This document shows, piece after piece, positions 16,008-24,884 of a stretch of DNA of 35,747 nucleotides. The position numbers and the translations under genes are program-made. Position 1 is the first letter of the stretch. Every line of letters starts with the position of its first letter. The DNA comes from Udaeobacter sp025935755 (GTDB taxonomy: Bacteria; Verrucomicrobiota; Verrucomicrobiia; Chthoniobacterales; UBA10450). The stretch is from the NCBI GenBank assembly GCA_036278715.1, contig DASUKN010000073.1:1-35747 (forward strand), read 5' to 3'. The notes below the pieces were generated by a model. That model saw only the letters and a program-made list of their open reading frames with translations, had not been told where the DNA came from and did not search any database.

Positions 16008-16531
16008 TCCGGCACCTCCGTGATCGAAAGAGGGTTGAGGCTTTGCAAAAAAGTGCGCGTGTCTTTGGGATGAAACTTTCGATCGCTCGCTTCGATACAG
16101 AGGAAAAACCGGTCTTGCGATGCTCGATCAAATTCGGGAACACCAAAGAGCGGATGGTGCGGACGCGGCAGACCGTTAAGTGCAAATGAAGCAAAGAAGG
16201 CAGTGAGCCCCGCGCCCAGTACGGTTAATTCGAACGTAATGGGAATGAATGAGGGCCAGCTATGAATGGGACGCCCGCCGATGTTGAGCGGATAACTGAC
16301 GGCGTTGGCGTACCACTGCATGAAATACGCGCCGACGCCGCCAATAATTCCTCCGATCAAAACGAGCAGCGGAAGCCGATTCTTTTTGCCGAGCGCTTCC
16401 GCCAATCCATCCACCGGAAAGGGTGCGTATCCATCCATTTTGCGAAAGCCCGCGTCGTAAGCTTCCTCCGCGGCGTGCATCAGCTCTTCGGGTGTAGAAA
16501 ACTCCGCCAGCAGCCCGTAGCGCTTGTTCAT
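16004..16531 (-). CDS. actD: alternative complex III subunit ActD (DUF3341)
   Basis: The protein has 175 residues. The N-terminus YGLLAEFSTPEELMHAAEEAYDAGF and the following MDGYAPFPVDGLAEAL match the DUF3341 subunit of alternative complex III. Two helices follow (LPLLVLIGGIIGGVGAYFMQW and FELTVLGAGLTAFFASFAL). It has no cofactor and is thought to pack against ActC and ActF at the membrane. The start overlaps the actC stop (ATGA). The stop overlaps the ATG at 16007 of actE. Confidence 0.94.
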   Translation of the reverse strand: MNKRYGLLAEFSTPEELMHAAEEAYDAGFRKMDGYAPFPVDGLAEALGKKNRLPLLVLIGGIIGGVGAYFMQWYANAVSYPLNIGGRPIHSWPSFIPITFELTVLGAGLTAFFASFALNGLPRPHHPLFGVPEFDRASQDRFFLCIEASDRKFHPKDTRTFLQSLNPLSITEVPE

Positions 16532-17934
16532 AGCGTGTTAGCCTTCTGTGGCTCGGCAACCAGTTCGCGTGTTTCCGAAATCGAGATCATCGGGACAAAC
16601 CGGATGAAAAGGAATTGCAGCGTCAGAAAGAGACCCACACTTCCGAAAAGCGTCATCCAATCCCATTTCGTGGGATAAAACATTGCCCACATCGACGGCG
16701 GAAAATCGCGATGCAGGCTGGTGATGACGATCACGAACCGTTCGATCCACATGCCGGCGTTAATGAAGAGCGCCACAATGAAAAGCAGCACCGGGTTGCG
16801 CCGGATCCGCCCCGACCAGAGCGCCTGCGGCACCAGTACGTTGAACAGCATCAGCACCCAAAACACCCAGCCATAGGGGCCGAATGCGCGGTTCGTCATC
16901 ATGTAGATTTCGAAAATGTCGCCGCTGTACCAGGCCATAAGCGCTTCGATGAAATAGCCGTAGGCAACGATCATTCCCGTCACCAACATGATGTTCGCCA
17001 TGTTGTTGAGGTAACGATCTGTTATCAGGTTCTCGAGGTGGTAAATCTTGCGTACCGGAATGACGATGTTCAGCGACATGGCGAACCCGGAGTAGATCGC
17101 CCCGGCGACAAAGTACGGAGGAAAAATGGTAGAGTGCCAGCCGGGAACGATGGCAACGGCGAAATCAAAACTGACGACGCTGTGCACCGAAAGTACGAGC
17201 GGCGTGGCCAGTCCCGCTAACAACAAATAGGCAATCTGATGGCGTTGCCAGTGAGACGCAGAGTTGCGCCACCCCAGTGCAAAGAAGCCGTATACTTTTT
17301 TTTGCCAGAGCTTCTTCGCGCGATCACGCACGGTGGCCAGATCAGGAACCAGCCCCAGGTACCAAAATAACAAGGAGATCGTGAAATACGTGCCGACGGC
17401 AAAGACGTCCCACACGAGCGGGCTGCGAAATTGCGGCCACAGTCGCATCGTATCGGGATACGGAAAAAGCCAATAGAAAACCCATGGCCGTCCCAGGTGA
17501 AACAACGGCATCAGGCCTGCGCAACAAACCGCAAAAAGCGTCATCGCTTCCGTGAAGCGATTGATCGCGGTACGCCACGGCTGGAAGAGCAAAAGCAGGA
17601 TCGCAGAAATGAACGTGCCCGCGTGAGCGATTCCCACCCACCAAACAAAATTTACGATCGCGAATCCCCATGCGACCGGAATGTTAATGCCCCAAACGCC
17701 GACACCTTTCCAAAACAGCCATGTCACTGCGACTAAAAACATCATCAGCAACAGGAAGGAGATGATGAAACCCACCCACCACGGGCCCGGCGCACGCTTC
17801 AGTGGAATGTCAGCGATCGTTTGGTTGACGGTGGCGTAGGTCTGGCCGGGCGTGAGCAAATTGGTGGGATAACCGAGAGGAGAAAAAGATTGTGATCGGT
17901 CAACAGTGTTCGGTGATCTGTTTTGCGTATGCAT
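16528..17934 (-). CDS. actC: alternative complex III subunit ActC (NrfD-like, quinol-binding)
   Basis: The protein has 468 residues with about ten helices and belongs to the polysulfide reductase NrfD family. It is the main membrane subunit of ACIII, where quinol is thought to be oxidised. Visible are VNFVWWVGIAHAGTFISAIL, the CAGLMPLFHLGRPWVFYWLF segment, LNIVIPVRKIYHLENLITDR and MTNRAFGPYGWVFWVLMLFN. The start lies 12 bases after the actB stop. Codons just after the start and the spacer contain loose TGATCGGT-like words similar to the repeats near the actB start. Confidence 0.95.
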   Translation of the reverse strand: MHTQNRSPNTVDRSQSFSPLGYPTNLLTPGQTYATVNQTIADIPLKRAPGPWWVGFIISFLLLMMFLVAVTWLFWKGVGVWGINIPVAWGFAIVNFVWWVGIAHAGTFISAILLLLFQPWRTAINRFTEAMTLFAVCCAGLMPLFHLGRPWVFYWLFPYPDTMRLWPQFRSPLVWDVFAVGTYFTISLLFWYLGLVPDLATVRDRAKKLWQKKVYGFFALGWRNSASHWQRHQIAYLLLAGLATPLVLSVHSVVSFDFAVAIVPGWHSTIFPPYFVAGAIYSGFAMSLNIVIPVRKIYHLENLITDRYLNNMANIMLVTGMIVAYGYFIEALMAWYSGDIFEIYMMTNRAFGPYGWVFWVLMLFNVLVPQALWSGRIRRNPVLLFIVALFINAGMWIERFVIVITSLHRDFPPSMWAMFYPTKWDWMTLFGSVGLFLTLQFLFIRFVPMISISETRELVAEPQKANTL

Positions 17935-17946
17935 ACTGATTGCCGT

Positions 17947-20847
17947 TCACCGATAGGCGTTCGCAACGTCGGGGTTGAGATTGCGCAGTTTCGCCAGATA
18001 GCTGGTTCGGGGCTGTGTGTTCAATTCGCCCAGCATCCAGTAGTTCAACGGTGAGCGTTTCAATCGCATTAACCGGCTTTGCGGATCGTTCATGTCCCCG
18101 AAAGAAATCGCTTCTGCCGGGCAAACCTGGGCGCAGGCCGGAACGATTTCGCCGTCGCGGATTTTGCGCTGCTCGAGTTCGGCCGTAATTCGGGCCGCAT
18201 TAATTCGTTGTATGCAATAGGTACATTTCTCCATCACTCCGCGCGAACGCACCGTGACGTCCGGATTTTTTACCAGCTTTACGCTTGGACTCAGGCCGCT
18301 GTTGTATTCAAGAAAATTGAAACGCCGTACTTTGTAAGGGCAGTTGTTCGAACAGTAACGCGTGCCGACACAACGATTGTAAACCTGAACGTTCAATCCT
18401 TCGTTGTCATGGACCGTGGCGCCGACCGGACACACCAGTTCGCACGGCGCGTTCTCACAATGCATGCATGGCACCGGCTGGTGCGTGATGCTTGGATTCT
18501 CTTTCACTCCCGAGTAATACGTGCTGACCCGAATCCAGTGCATCTCACGGTGAACACTGACCTGTTGTTTTCCGACGATTGGAATATTGTTTTCCGCCTG
18601 GCAGGCGATGGTGCAGGCCTGACAGCCGATGCACACATTGAGATCGACCACCATACCCCACTTGTAGCTTTTGTACGGAAATTCATCCGGGTTATAGAGC
18701 GTATAATCTCGCGGCGGACGCTGTTCAGGCTTCTGGGCAAAGTGGGGATCGGCGAGAAATCCTGCAAGGGTGCCGTCGTGCAAGATGCCGCGGCCTGCAA
18801 CATCATGATGATGCTGGGTGGTAACCAGCCAGTGACGGTCACCCGTCTTTCGAATCGTTAGGCCATGAGCAAACCACAAGGCATCTGACGTGCGCAACGC
18901 GTAAGCGTTAAACCCGACGTTTCGCCCGATCCGGCCGACTATTTCCCGCCCATATCCTAACGGAAGCGTAACTGAATTCTTCGCCTGGCCAGACTGAATC
19001 CAAACCGGCGCCCTCAGCTTGCGACCGCGAAACGTAAGCTCGATCACATCCCCGTTTTCCAGGTGCTGTTTCTCTGCTAATTCTGGACTGATCAGCGCGG
19101 CGTTGTCCCATGTCAGTGACGAGAATCGCTGCGGCAATTCTTGCAGCCAACCGTTGTTCGCATAACGGCCATCACGCAGGCTGACATCCGGCCGGAAGAG
19201 AATTTCGAGGTCAGACGTTGAACCGTTGACCGGTTGAAGCGTTGAAGCGGAGGAGGCATGAACTTGCGACGTCAGATCTGCCGCCGGGGCCGTCATTTCT
19301 TTCACCACGCCATCGCTTAGCGTCTTTCTCCACTTTGCCTCGAAATCGGGCGCGGGTTGCGGTCCGCCCCAATGGTTGCGTACGATTTCGTATGCGGAAC
19401 GAGGCGAGCGTTCATTCACAGTTTCCAGGATTTCATGTGCAGAAACTCCCGCATACATCGGCTCGATGAGCGGCTGCACGATGGACGTAGAACCGTCAAA
19501 AGCGCGTGTATCGCTCCACGATTCGAGAAAATGCGCAGCCGGCACATGCCAGTGTGAGTAGCGGGAGGTTTCATTGAAGTGAACGCTATGATGGATACGC
19601 AGGTTCACTTTTTTGAATGCGTCGGCGAAATTGAAATCGACCGGCGCGTCGTAACGGGGGTTGCCGCCGAGAACGATCATTAAATTGATCGCGCCGCGCT
19701 TCATTTCTTCCACAAGATCGGGAAAGGCGATCCGATTTGGCGGCAACGGTAAAACCGGAGCAGGCGAGACAGTTTTTCCTACGTTCCCGAGTGCGGCATT
19801 CATTTCGGCTACGAGCGCGTGCAATTCGGGCGGCTGCGTTTCGCTCGCGATCAAGACGCTTCGCCCGCGGTTTGCCTGAAGATCCTGAATGACTCCCTTC
19901 ACCCAACCTTCGTGTTCACCATTTCGGCGCGCAGCAACACCGACTCCTAGCGCGGCGGCGATCTGTTTTGCCAACGGCAAAACTTCCCGGCTGGAAACGG
20001 CGATGCGATGATCGGCATTAGACCCGGTGATGGTGAGAGTGGGCTCCGCGGCATAGAAACGGTTCATGCCTGCGCCTTCCGGCTCCACGACGCGCCGGCT
20101 CTTTGCGAAATCACGCGCGTAACGCAGCGCGTAAGGGTGCGCGTAGAGAAAGTCGGAATCGAATGACACGACGATTTTCGCCTTTGAAAAATCACAGATC
20201 ACTTCGGCATCACCGAGGTTGTCACGGTTAAGCGGATCCCAGATGCACCAGCGCGCCTGCGGAAAGTTTTGCATGACGCGCGCCAATTGTGCCAGCAAGG
20301 TGGGCGAGCTGATTGGTTCGGTGAGAATGCGAAACTCGGCGCCCCCGCTGGATCTCAATGGTTCGAGCGCCAGATTCAGCGCATTCCAAAAATCGCCGAT
20401 GGCTCTGATTGCGCCACCGGTGGTGACTGTCTGCGCGCGGTCCGGATCATAAAGATCGAGAACGTCGGCCTGCGCCCAGACGCTGGTTGCGCCGAGACTA
20501 GCCGGATGCGTTGGGTTTCCTTCGATTTTTGTGGGGCGGCCCTCGTACCCGGTCACTAGCAAGCCTTGCGCGAAACCACCGTATTGGGTTGCGGTTGCAA
20601 ATCGCAAGGGTTTTCCAGGAATGACAATCTCAGGTTGCCTGACATACGGCACGATTTTTTCAGGCGGCTGTTTCGTGCATGAGCTGAATCCCGCGAGTGC
20701 CAGAGTAGCGCCGGCCAGGCGCAGGAATTCGCGTCGGCTCAGCCCTTCACTCCATTCGCCGGCGCCCGCGGCGAATTCGTCAGACGAATTTGTTCTGGTG
20801 ATTGGTGATCGGTGATCGGTGATCGGTGAATGTTCGTCGTGATTCAT
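17947..20847 (-). CDS. actB: alternative complex III subunit ActB (molybdopterin-like plus iron-sulfur)
   Basis: The protein has 966 residues, a fusion of a molybdopterin-oxidoreductase-like domain (about residues 60-690) with a ferredoxin-like domain. The TAT signal is SRREFLRLAGATLALAGF at about residues 37-54. Four Cys clusters follow: CIGCQACTIAC (~738), CMHCENAPCELVCP (~795), CVGTRYCSNNCP (~830), and CTYCIQRI with CAQVCP (~873-905). ActB proteins generally carry no molybdenum cofactor, and none can be read here. It relays electrons from quinol to the haems of ActA. Residues 7-17, just before the TAT motif, are encoded by tandem heptamers. Confidence 0.96.
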   Translation of the reverse strand: MNHDEHSPITDHRSPITRTNSSDEFAAGAGEWSEGLSRREFLRLAGATLALAGFSSCTKQPPEKIVPYVRQPEIVIPGKPLRFATATQYGGFAQGLLVTGYEGRPTKIEGNPTHPASLGATSVWAQADVLDLYDPDRAQTVTTGGAIRAIGDFWNALNLALEPLRSSGGAEFRILTEPISSPTLLAQLARVMQNFPQARWCIWDPLNRDNLGDAEVICDFSKAKIVVSFDSDFLYAHPYALRYARDFAKSRRVVEPEGAGMNRFYAAEPTLTITGSNADHRIAVSSREVLPLAKQIAAALGVGVAARRNGEHEGWVKGVIQDLQANRGRSVLIASETQPPELHALVAEMNAALGNVGKTVSPAPVLPLPPNRIAFPDLVEEMKRGAINLMIVLGGNPRYDAPVDFNFADAFKKVNLRIHHSVHFNETSRYSHWHVPAAHFLESWSDTRAFDGSTSIVQPLIEPMYAGVSAHEILETVNERSPRSAYEIVRNHWGGPQPAPDFEAKWRKTLSDGVVKEMTAPAADLTSQVHASSASTLQPVNGSTSDLEILFRPDVSLRDGRYANNGWLQELPQRFSSLTWDNAALISPELAEKQHLENGDVIELTFRGRKLRAPVWIQSGQAKNSVTLPLGYGREIVGRIGRNVGFNAYALRTSDALWFAHGLTIRKTGDRHWLVTTQHHHDVAGRGILHDGTLAGFLADPHFAQKPEQRPPRDYTLYNPDEFPYKSYKWGMVVDLNVCIGCQACTIACQAENNIPIVGKQQVSVHREMHWIRVSTYYSGVKENPSITHQPVPCMHCENAPCELVCPVGATVHDNEGLNVQVYNRCVGTRYCSNNCPYKVRRFNFLEYNSGLSPSVKLVKNPDVTVRSRGVMEKCTYCIQRINAARITAELEQRKIRDGEIVPACAQVCPAEAISFGDMNDPQSRLMRLKRSPLNYWMLGELNTQPRTSYLAKLRNLNPDVANAYR
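20797..20831. repeat. tandem heptanucleotide repeat inside the 5' end of actB
   Basis: Five consecutive 7-base units of the form GGTGATC occupy 20797-20831 on the plus strand (first unit GGTGATT, then three GGTGATC, then GGTGAAT). They lie 14 bases after the actB ATG and are translated. Gain or loss of one unit would shift the actB frame. Confidence 0.8.
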
Positions 20848-20854
20848 AACGCCT

Positions 20855-20882
20855 GGTCACTGCTCACTATTCACTAATCACT
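20855..20882. repeat. degenerate heptanucleotide repeat in the actA-actB spacer
   Basis: Four 7-base units of the form NNTCACT (GGTCACT, GCTCACT, ATTCACT, AATCACT) occupy 20855-20882. This is most of the 39-base gap between the actA stop and the actB start, where the actB ribosome-binding site should be. No standard site is visible there. Confidence 0.7.
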
Positions 20883-20886
20883 TCTC

Positions 20887-21546
20887 TTATCTGTGACATG
20901 TGCTGCAATTCGTTAGGCGACCGCTGGTATCGACGTGATACTGGCGGATCAGGGCCTGGCCTTGCTCTTCCTGGTTGGGCGGAGCTCGCCACGCCATATC
21001 AAAGACCTTGTCGCGTGGCCGGATAAACTGTTGCGGGTTTTCGTGGCAACGCAGACACCATCGCATGTAGAGAGTTTCCGCCTTGCGCGTCAGCGGCATC
21101 CGATCCACGCGGCCGTGGCAGTTTGAGCACCCAATTCCCTTCGCCACGTGCGCGCTGTGGTTGAAATACACGTAGTCAGGCAAATCGTTTACGCGGATCC
21201 ACTTTAGTGGCTGGCCAGTAGCGAGACTGTTACGCAGCGAGGCGAGCACAGGCGCATCCGTCCACAACTGCGAATGACACGTCATGCATGTTTCAGTCGG
21301 AGGGATGCCTGCGAAAGACGATTTTTCGACCGAAGTATGGCAGTAACGACAATCAATCCCGTCGTCAGTGACATGATGCTTGTGACTAAACGGGATCGGT
21401 TGTTGTAACGGGACATCGACGTTGGTGGTGTATGGAGACCAGTAAATGGTCGAAGTCGCCCAGCCAGCTCCGCAGATCAGGATAACCAAACCGAAAATTG
21501 TGACCCGGGCATGGACGTTCGCGCTTTTAGGAAACAGCTGGGCCAT
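20887..21546 (-). CDS. actA: alternative complex III pentahaem cytochrome c ActA
   Basis: The protein has 219 residues from the MAQLFPKSANVHAR start, which resembles other ActA N-termini. One N-terminal helix (VTIFGLVILICGAGWATSTIY) anchors it. Five haem sites are visible: CRYCH, CMTCH, CSNCH, CLRCH and CSTCH. It accepts electrons in ACIII and passes them to the monohaem ActE or the oxidase. The start at 21546 was chosen over 21609 for family fit; a GGGAGG about 13 bases upstream is rather distant. It is the first gene of the respiratory operon, so the promoter should lie in 21547-21683. Confidence 0.94.
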   Translation of the reverse strand: MAQLFPKSANVHARVTIFGLVILICGAGWATSTIYWSPYTTNVDVPLQQPIPFSHKHHVTDDGIDCRYCHTSVEKSSFAGIPPTETCMTCHSQLWTDAPVLASLRNSLATGQPLKWIRVNDLPDYVYFNHSAHVAKGIGCSNCHGRVDRMPLTRKAETLYMRWCLRCHENPQQFIRPRDKVFDMAWRAPPNQEEQGQALIRQYHVDTSGRLTNCSTCHR

Positions 21547-21585
21547 CGCAAAGTGGGTGCCTCCCTCGCAAAAGGAATCGCAGAT

Positions 21586-21607
21586 GCAGGCGATGTGAGA
21601 CGCCTGC
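21586..21607. promoter_or_regulatory. small inverted repeat in the leader of the respiratory operon
   Basis: GCAGGCG at 21586-21592 and CGCCTGC at 21601-21607 form a 7-base-pair stem with an 8-base loop, 40 bases upstream of the actA start. It could be an operator or an mRNA hairpin; there is no poly-T tract, so it is not a good terminator. No clear promoter hexamers were found between here and the nadE stop. Confidence 0.35.
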
Positions 21608-21683
21608 AATAGTTTCTGCGGTGCAAGAACACCCGGCTGCTCTTTATGAGACTAATCGCCAGCCCTTAGCTTACAGCGCGGCG

Positions 21684-23333
21684 TCAATCGACATACTTTT
21701 GTGCGATCGGCATCTTGCGTCCGATGCCGAAAGCGCGGCTGGTAACTTTTAGTCCAGGCGCAGCTTGTTCGCGTTTGTATTCGTTCAGATCGACGCGGCG
21801 CTGCACCCAACGCACCGTTTTCTCGTCAAACCCGCGCGCAATAATGTCGCGTGCGCTGAGGTTGTCTTCCACGTAAAGATGCAGAATCTCATCCAGAATT
21901 TCATAGGGCGGAAGTGTGTCCTGGTCTTTTTGGTTCGGCTTTAACTCGGCGCTGGGAGGCTTTTCGATTGTAGATTTTGGGATCATCTCGCCGCGGCCCG
22001 CTCGGGATGCATAATCGGAGTTGATCCACTGAGCCAGTTTGTAAATGATCGTTTTCGGCACGTCGCTGATGACAGCTAATCCGCCCGCCATGTCGCCATA
22101 AAGCGTGCAGTAACCAACCGCCAGTTCGCTCTTGTTGCCAGTCGACAAAACCAGGTGACCAAACTTGTTCGACAGCGCCATCAGAATCATCGCGCGTAAA
22201 CGCGGCTGGATATTTTCTTCGGTTTCGTTTTCGGGCAAGCCTTTGAAGATTTCCTTGAACTGCGCCTTAAAGACCTGAAACGCGTCGGTGATCGGAATCT
22301 CGAGAGATTTGATCCCGAGGTTGCGTACGAGTGCGCGCGCGTCCTCAATGCTGCCGCGTGACGAGTAAGGACTTGGCATCGAAACGCCGGTGACATTCTC
22401 CGGGCCTAACGCATCCGCCGCAATGACGGCAGTAACAGCGGAATCAATTCCGCCACTTAACCCAATCACTACCGAGTGGAAGTTACACTTGCGGCAGTAA
22501 TCGCGCAGTCCAAGAGACAACGCGCCAAAAAGTTGTTCCGGTATTTTTTCCTCGTGGAATTCGACTGTCGAAGTCGAATCGCAATCGACAACTCTTTCGT
22601 CTTCGCGAAACGCGGCGAGTTGTGCGATCACATTGCCCGCGGAGTTCACGGCGAAAGAATTACCGTCGAAAACAAGTTGGTCGTTCCCCCCTATCAAGTT
22701 GCAGTAGCTGATTGGACGCTGGTGCGCGCGCGAGAGACCCGCCACCATCTCGTACCGGATCGCCGGCTTGTGTAAACTGAACGGCGAGGAGCTTAAATTC
22801 ACGATGATCTCCGCGCCTTGCTCCACCAGGCTGCGCACCGGCTCGCAATCGTACAGCGGGCGCGGCAAGTAATGTTCGGTCCAAATGTCCTCGCAGATCG
22901 TTACGCCGATTCTTTTCCCGTGGACAAGAAGCGGCTCGACACGTTCAGCCGGCTGAAAATACCGTTCTTCGTCGAAAACGTCGTATGTCGGCAGCAGTGA
23001 TTTGTAGGTTTTCCTGATTGGTTTGCCGCGTTCAAGGAGAGCCGCGGCGTTACGGAATGGCTTACCGCGTCCTTCGTTCCGATCGACGAACCCGACGAGC
23101 AATGCCGCCTCGCCGACGCGAGCGTGCAGATTTCCCAGCAACTCCAGATTTTGCGGAACGAAACGCGATTTTAAAACCAAATCCTGCGGCGGGTATCCAG
23201 TCATGGCTAGCTCAGGCGTGAGCACAAGTTCCGCGCCCGCCGCCGCGAGCCGCTCGTACGCGCGGGCAATCAGTTCACAGTTTCCCCTCAAATCGCCCAC
23301 CGTCGGATTGATTTGAGCGAAACCAATTTTCAT
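21684..23333 (-). CDS. nadE: glutamine-dependent NAD+ synthetase
   Basis: The protein has about 549 residues and makes NAD+ from nicotinate adenine dinucleotide, ATP and glutamine. The N-terminal nitrilase-like amidase has the Glu-Lys-Cys triad in LTPELAMTGYPP, KTYKSLLPTYDVFDEERYF and GVTICEDIW. The C-terminal synthetase has the P-loop LSGGIDSAVTAVIAADALG, then LSTGNKSELAVGYCTLYGDMAGG. Start MKIGFAQINPTVGDL at 23333 matches the family and has GAGG upstream; the ATG-like start 36 bases further upstream adds non-family residues. It is monocistronic as far as can be seen, with the ACIII operon downstream on the same strand. Confidence 0.95.
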   Translation of the reverse strand: MKIGFAQINPTVGDLRGNCELIARAYERLAAAGAELVLTPELAMTGYPPQDLVLKSRFVPQNLELLGNLHARVGEAALLVGFVDRNEGRGKPFRNAAALLERGKPIRKTYKSLLPTYDVFDEERYFQPAERVEPLLVHGKRIGVTICEDIWTEHYLPRPLYDCEPVRSLVEQGAEIIVNLSSSPFSLHKPAIRYEMVAGLSRAHQRPISYCNLIGGNDQLVFDGNSFAVNSAGNVIAQLAAFREDERVVDCDSTSTVEFHEEKIPEQLFGALSLGLRDYCRKCNFHSVVIGLSGGIDSAVTAVIAADALGPENVTGVSMPSPYSSRGSIEDARALVRNLGIKSLEIPITDAFQVFKAQFKEIFKGLPENETEENIQPRLRAMILMALSNKFGHLVLSTGNKSELAVGYCTLYGDMAGGLAVISDVPKTIIYKLAQWINSDYASRAGRGEMIPKSTIEKPPSAELKPNQKDQDTLPPYEILDEILHLYVEDNLSARDIIARGFDEKTVRWVQRRVDLNEYKREQAAPGLKVTSRAFGIGRKMPIAQKYVD

Positions 23334-23778
23334 TTGGTAAAGCCTCACGCGGGTCGATGCGACGCGCAATCTCGAAGTATGGGGTGTCTAAAGTGGCAAC
23401 AGTACAGCCGTAACGACAGAACCAGCCGGTTCTTCATTAATCGTATGTACCTCCGGGGTAGCTGCTGTCGGTTGCCGGCCTAACTGGTTGTGCTCTCGAT
23501 AAACATCAGTCGCGCGCGACCGACGTGCCTGCGCAATAAGCGATTTTACCTGCACGTTAGGGCTTTCGGTTTTAGTTCTCTGGTTCGGCCTGATCTCTTA
23601 CGTAGAACATTGTTGACCGAAGTGTGTCAGGTTTGTTTCAGCGCGTTTCCCACTAACAACTCAGATGAACTGGAAAGTTATTCGCATCCGCATGATCGAT
23701 ACTAACCTTTTTCCTTTTGCTTGATGGGAGTAACAGCAGTATTGACTCTAAATCAGTTGAAACCGGGAGGTTGCAGCC
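23334..23778. other. divergent intergenic region between nadE and the histidine kinase
   Basis: These 445 bases separate two divergent genes. A 71-codon open frame at 23490-23705 has no Shine-Dalgarno site, no family resemblance and no sensible composition, so it is not called. AT-rich sequence from about 23690 to 23750 is a plausible place for the kinase promoter, but no strong hexamer pair is seen. GGGAGG at about 23766-23771 is the ribosome-binding site for the kinase GTG start. Confidence 0.4.
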
Positions 23779-24858
23779 GTGTTCGATCACGTAAATTCGA
23801 AGCTGCGGGATTTTCGGCATCTAAGGCTAAGGCGCACGTCGCTGGTGATCGTCTGCGTCATTGCCATATGCGTCGTGGGATTTGCTGACTATCTAACGGC
23901 CTACGACCAGCCCGTCCTTTTATTTTATCTGCTTCCCATATCAGTAGCAGCATGGTTTGGTGGATTTTGGTTTAGTGCGGCGACAGCCGTAGCATGCGTT
24001 GGAGTATGGCTGCTTTCAGACGCTGCGGCGGGAACTCCGTTTGAAGGCTGGTGGAATCTGGCAATGGCTTTTGTCGCTTTCATTGTGTTCGCAGGCGTTC
24101 TTTCGAAGCTGGCAACGCTTGTTCGTGAGCTGGATCGCCGCGTGGACCAGCGCACAGCGCAGTTGCAACACGAGATGGCTGAACGACAGCGATTGGATCG
24201 GGAGATTGTACAAGTTGCGGATCGCGAACGGCGAAGGTTAGGTCAGGATCTGCACGATAGACTTGGGCAGCACCTGATCGGAACGGGTCTTACGGCTGAA
24301 GCGCTAAAACAAAAACTCGCCAAACAATGTCTGCCCCAAACCGCGGATGCGGAACGCCTGGTCCATTGTTTGGAGGAAGCGATCGATCTTACCCGCAAGC
24401 TCGCGCGTGGCTTCTACTCGCCTGAATTGGATGCAGAAGGTTTGTCGGATGCATTGCAGCGGCTCGCGGACAATGTGTCGGAACGATCGCAGATCCATTG
24501 TACCTTTCACAGAGACGACTCGGTTCGAATTGAGGATTCCGGTGTTGCCAACCAATTTTATCGGATTGCGCAGGAGGCGGTGACAAATTCGATGAAACAT
24601 GCTGCTGCCAAGCAGATCGATATCAGCCTGACCGCAAAAGGACGCGATGTTTGTCTCACGATCGTTGATGATGGTGTGGGCTTTTCTGAAAACGCGCGGT
24701 CCAATGGAATTGGTCTTCGTTTGATGCGCCATGGAGCGGCGTTAAGCGGTGCCAGCTTTGATATTGGGCGAAATGGCAAGGGCGGCACAATCGTTAGGTG
24801 TCAGGCTACGAATGCGCAATCGCCTCAGCCGGTCGGGAGCTCGAGACTGGTCGCGTAA
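23779..24858 (+). CDS. membrane sensor histidine kinase (HisKA_3/NarL-type partner)
   Basis: The protein has 359 residues. Four N-terminal helices (residues ~20-115) resemble the DUF4118-type membrane sensor, and a coiled coil follows (VRELDRRVDQRTAQLQHEMAE). The phospho-acceptor His is in ADRERRRLGQDLHDRLGQHL, typical of HisKA_3 kinases. The ATPase domain has the N box QEAVTNSMKHAAAK, G1 VDDGVGF and G2 NGIGLRLMRHGA. GTG start with GGGAGG eight bases upstream. Such kinases usually signal to NarL/LuxR-type response regulators, but none is adjacent; the LuxR protein at 3059 shows no receiver domain. It is therefore an orphan kinase here. Confidence 0.92.
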   Translation: MFDHVNSKLRDFRHLRLRRTSLVIVCVIAICVVGFADYLTAYDQPVLLFYLLPISVAAWFGGFWFSAATAVACVGVWLLSDAAAGTPFEGWWNLAMAFVAFIVFAGVLSKLATLVRELDRRVDQRTAQLQHEMAERQRLDREIVQVADRERRRLGQDLHDRLGQHLIGTGLTAEALKQKLAKQCLPQTADAERLVHCLEEAIDLTRKLARGFYSPELDAEGLSDALQRLADNVSERSQIHCTFHRDDSVRIEDSGVANQFYRIAQEAVTNSMKHAAAKQIDISLTAKGRDVCLTIVDDGVGFSENARSNGIGLRLMRHGAALSGASFDIGRNGKGGTIVRCQATNAQSPQPVGSSRLVA

Positions 24859-24884
24859 CTCTCGCTGACAAAAGATCAGATTCT

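Noticed and set aside
16615..17220. 201-codon plus-strand open frame
   Set aside because: It lies wholly antisense to actC, is rich in His, Arg and Asp as expected of a shadow frame, and has no ribosome-binding site.
18079..18861. 260-codon plus-strand open frame
   Set aside because: It is antisense to the conserved iron-sulfur domain of actB and has no recognisable motif.
21586..21607. Hairpin as a rho-independent terminator of nadE
   Set aside because: The orientation and position fit the actA leader, and there is no T tract after the stem.
23490..23705. 71-codon frame in the nadE-kinase gap
   Set aside because: There is no start context, no family signature and no sensible composition.
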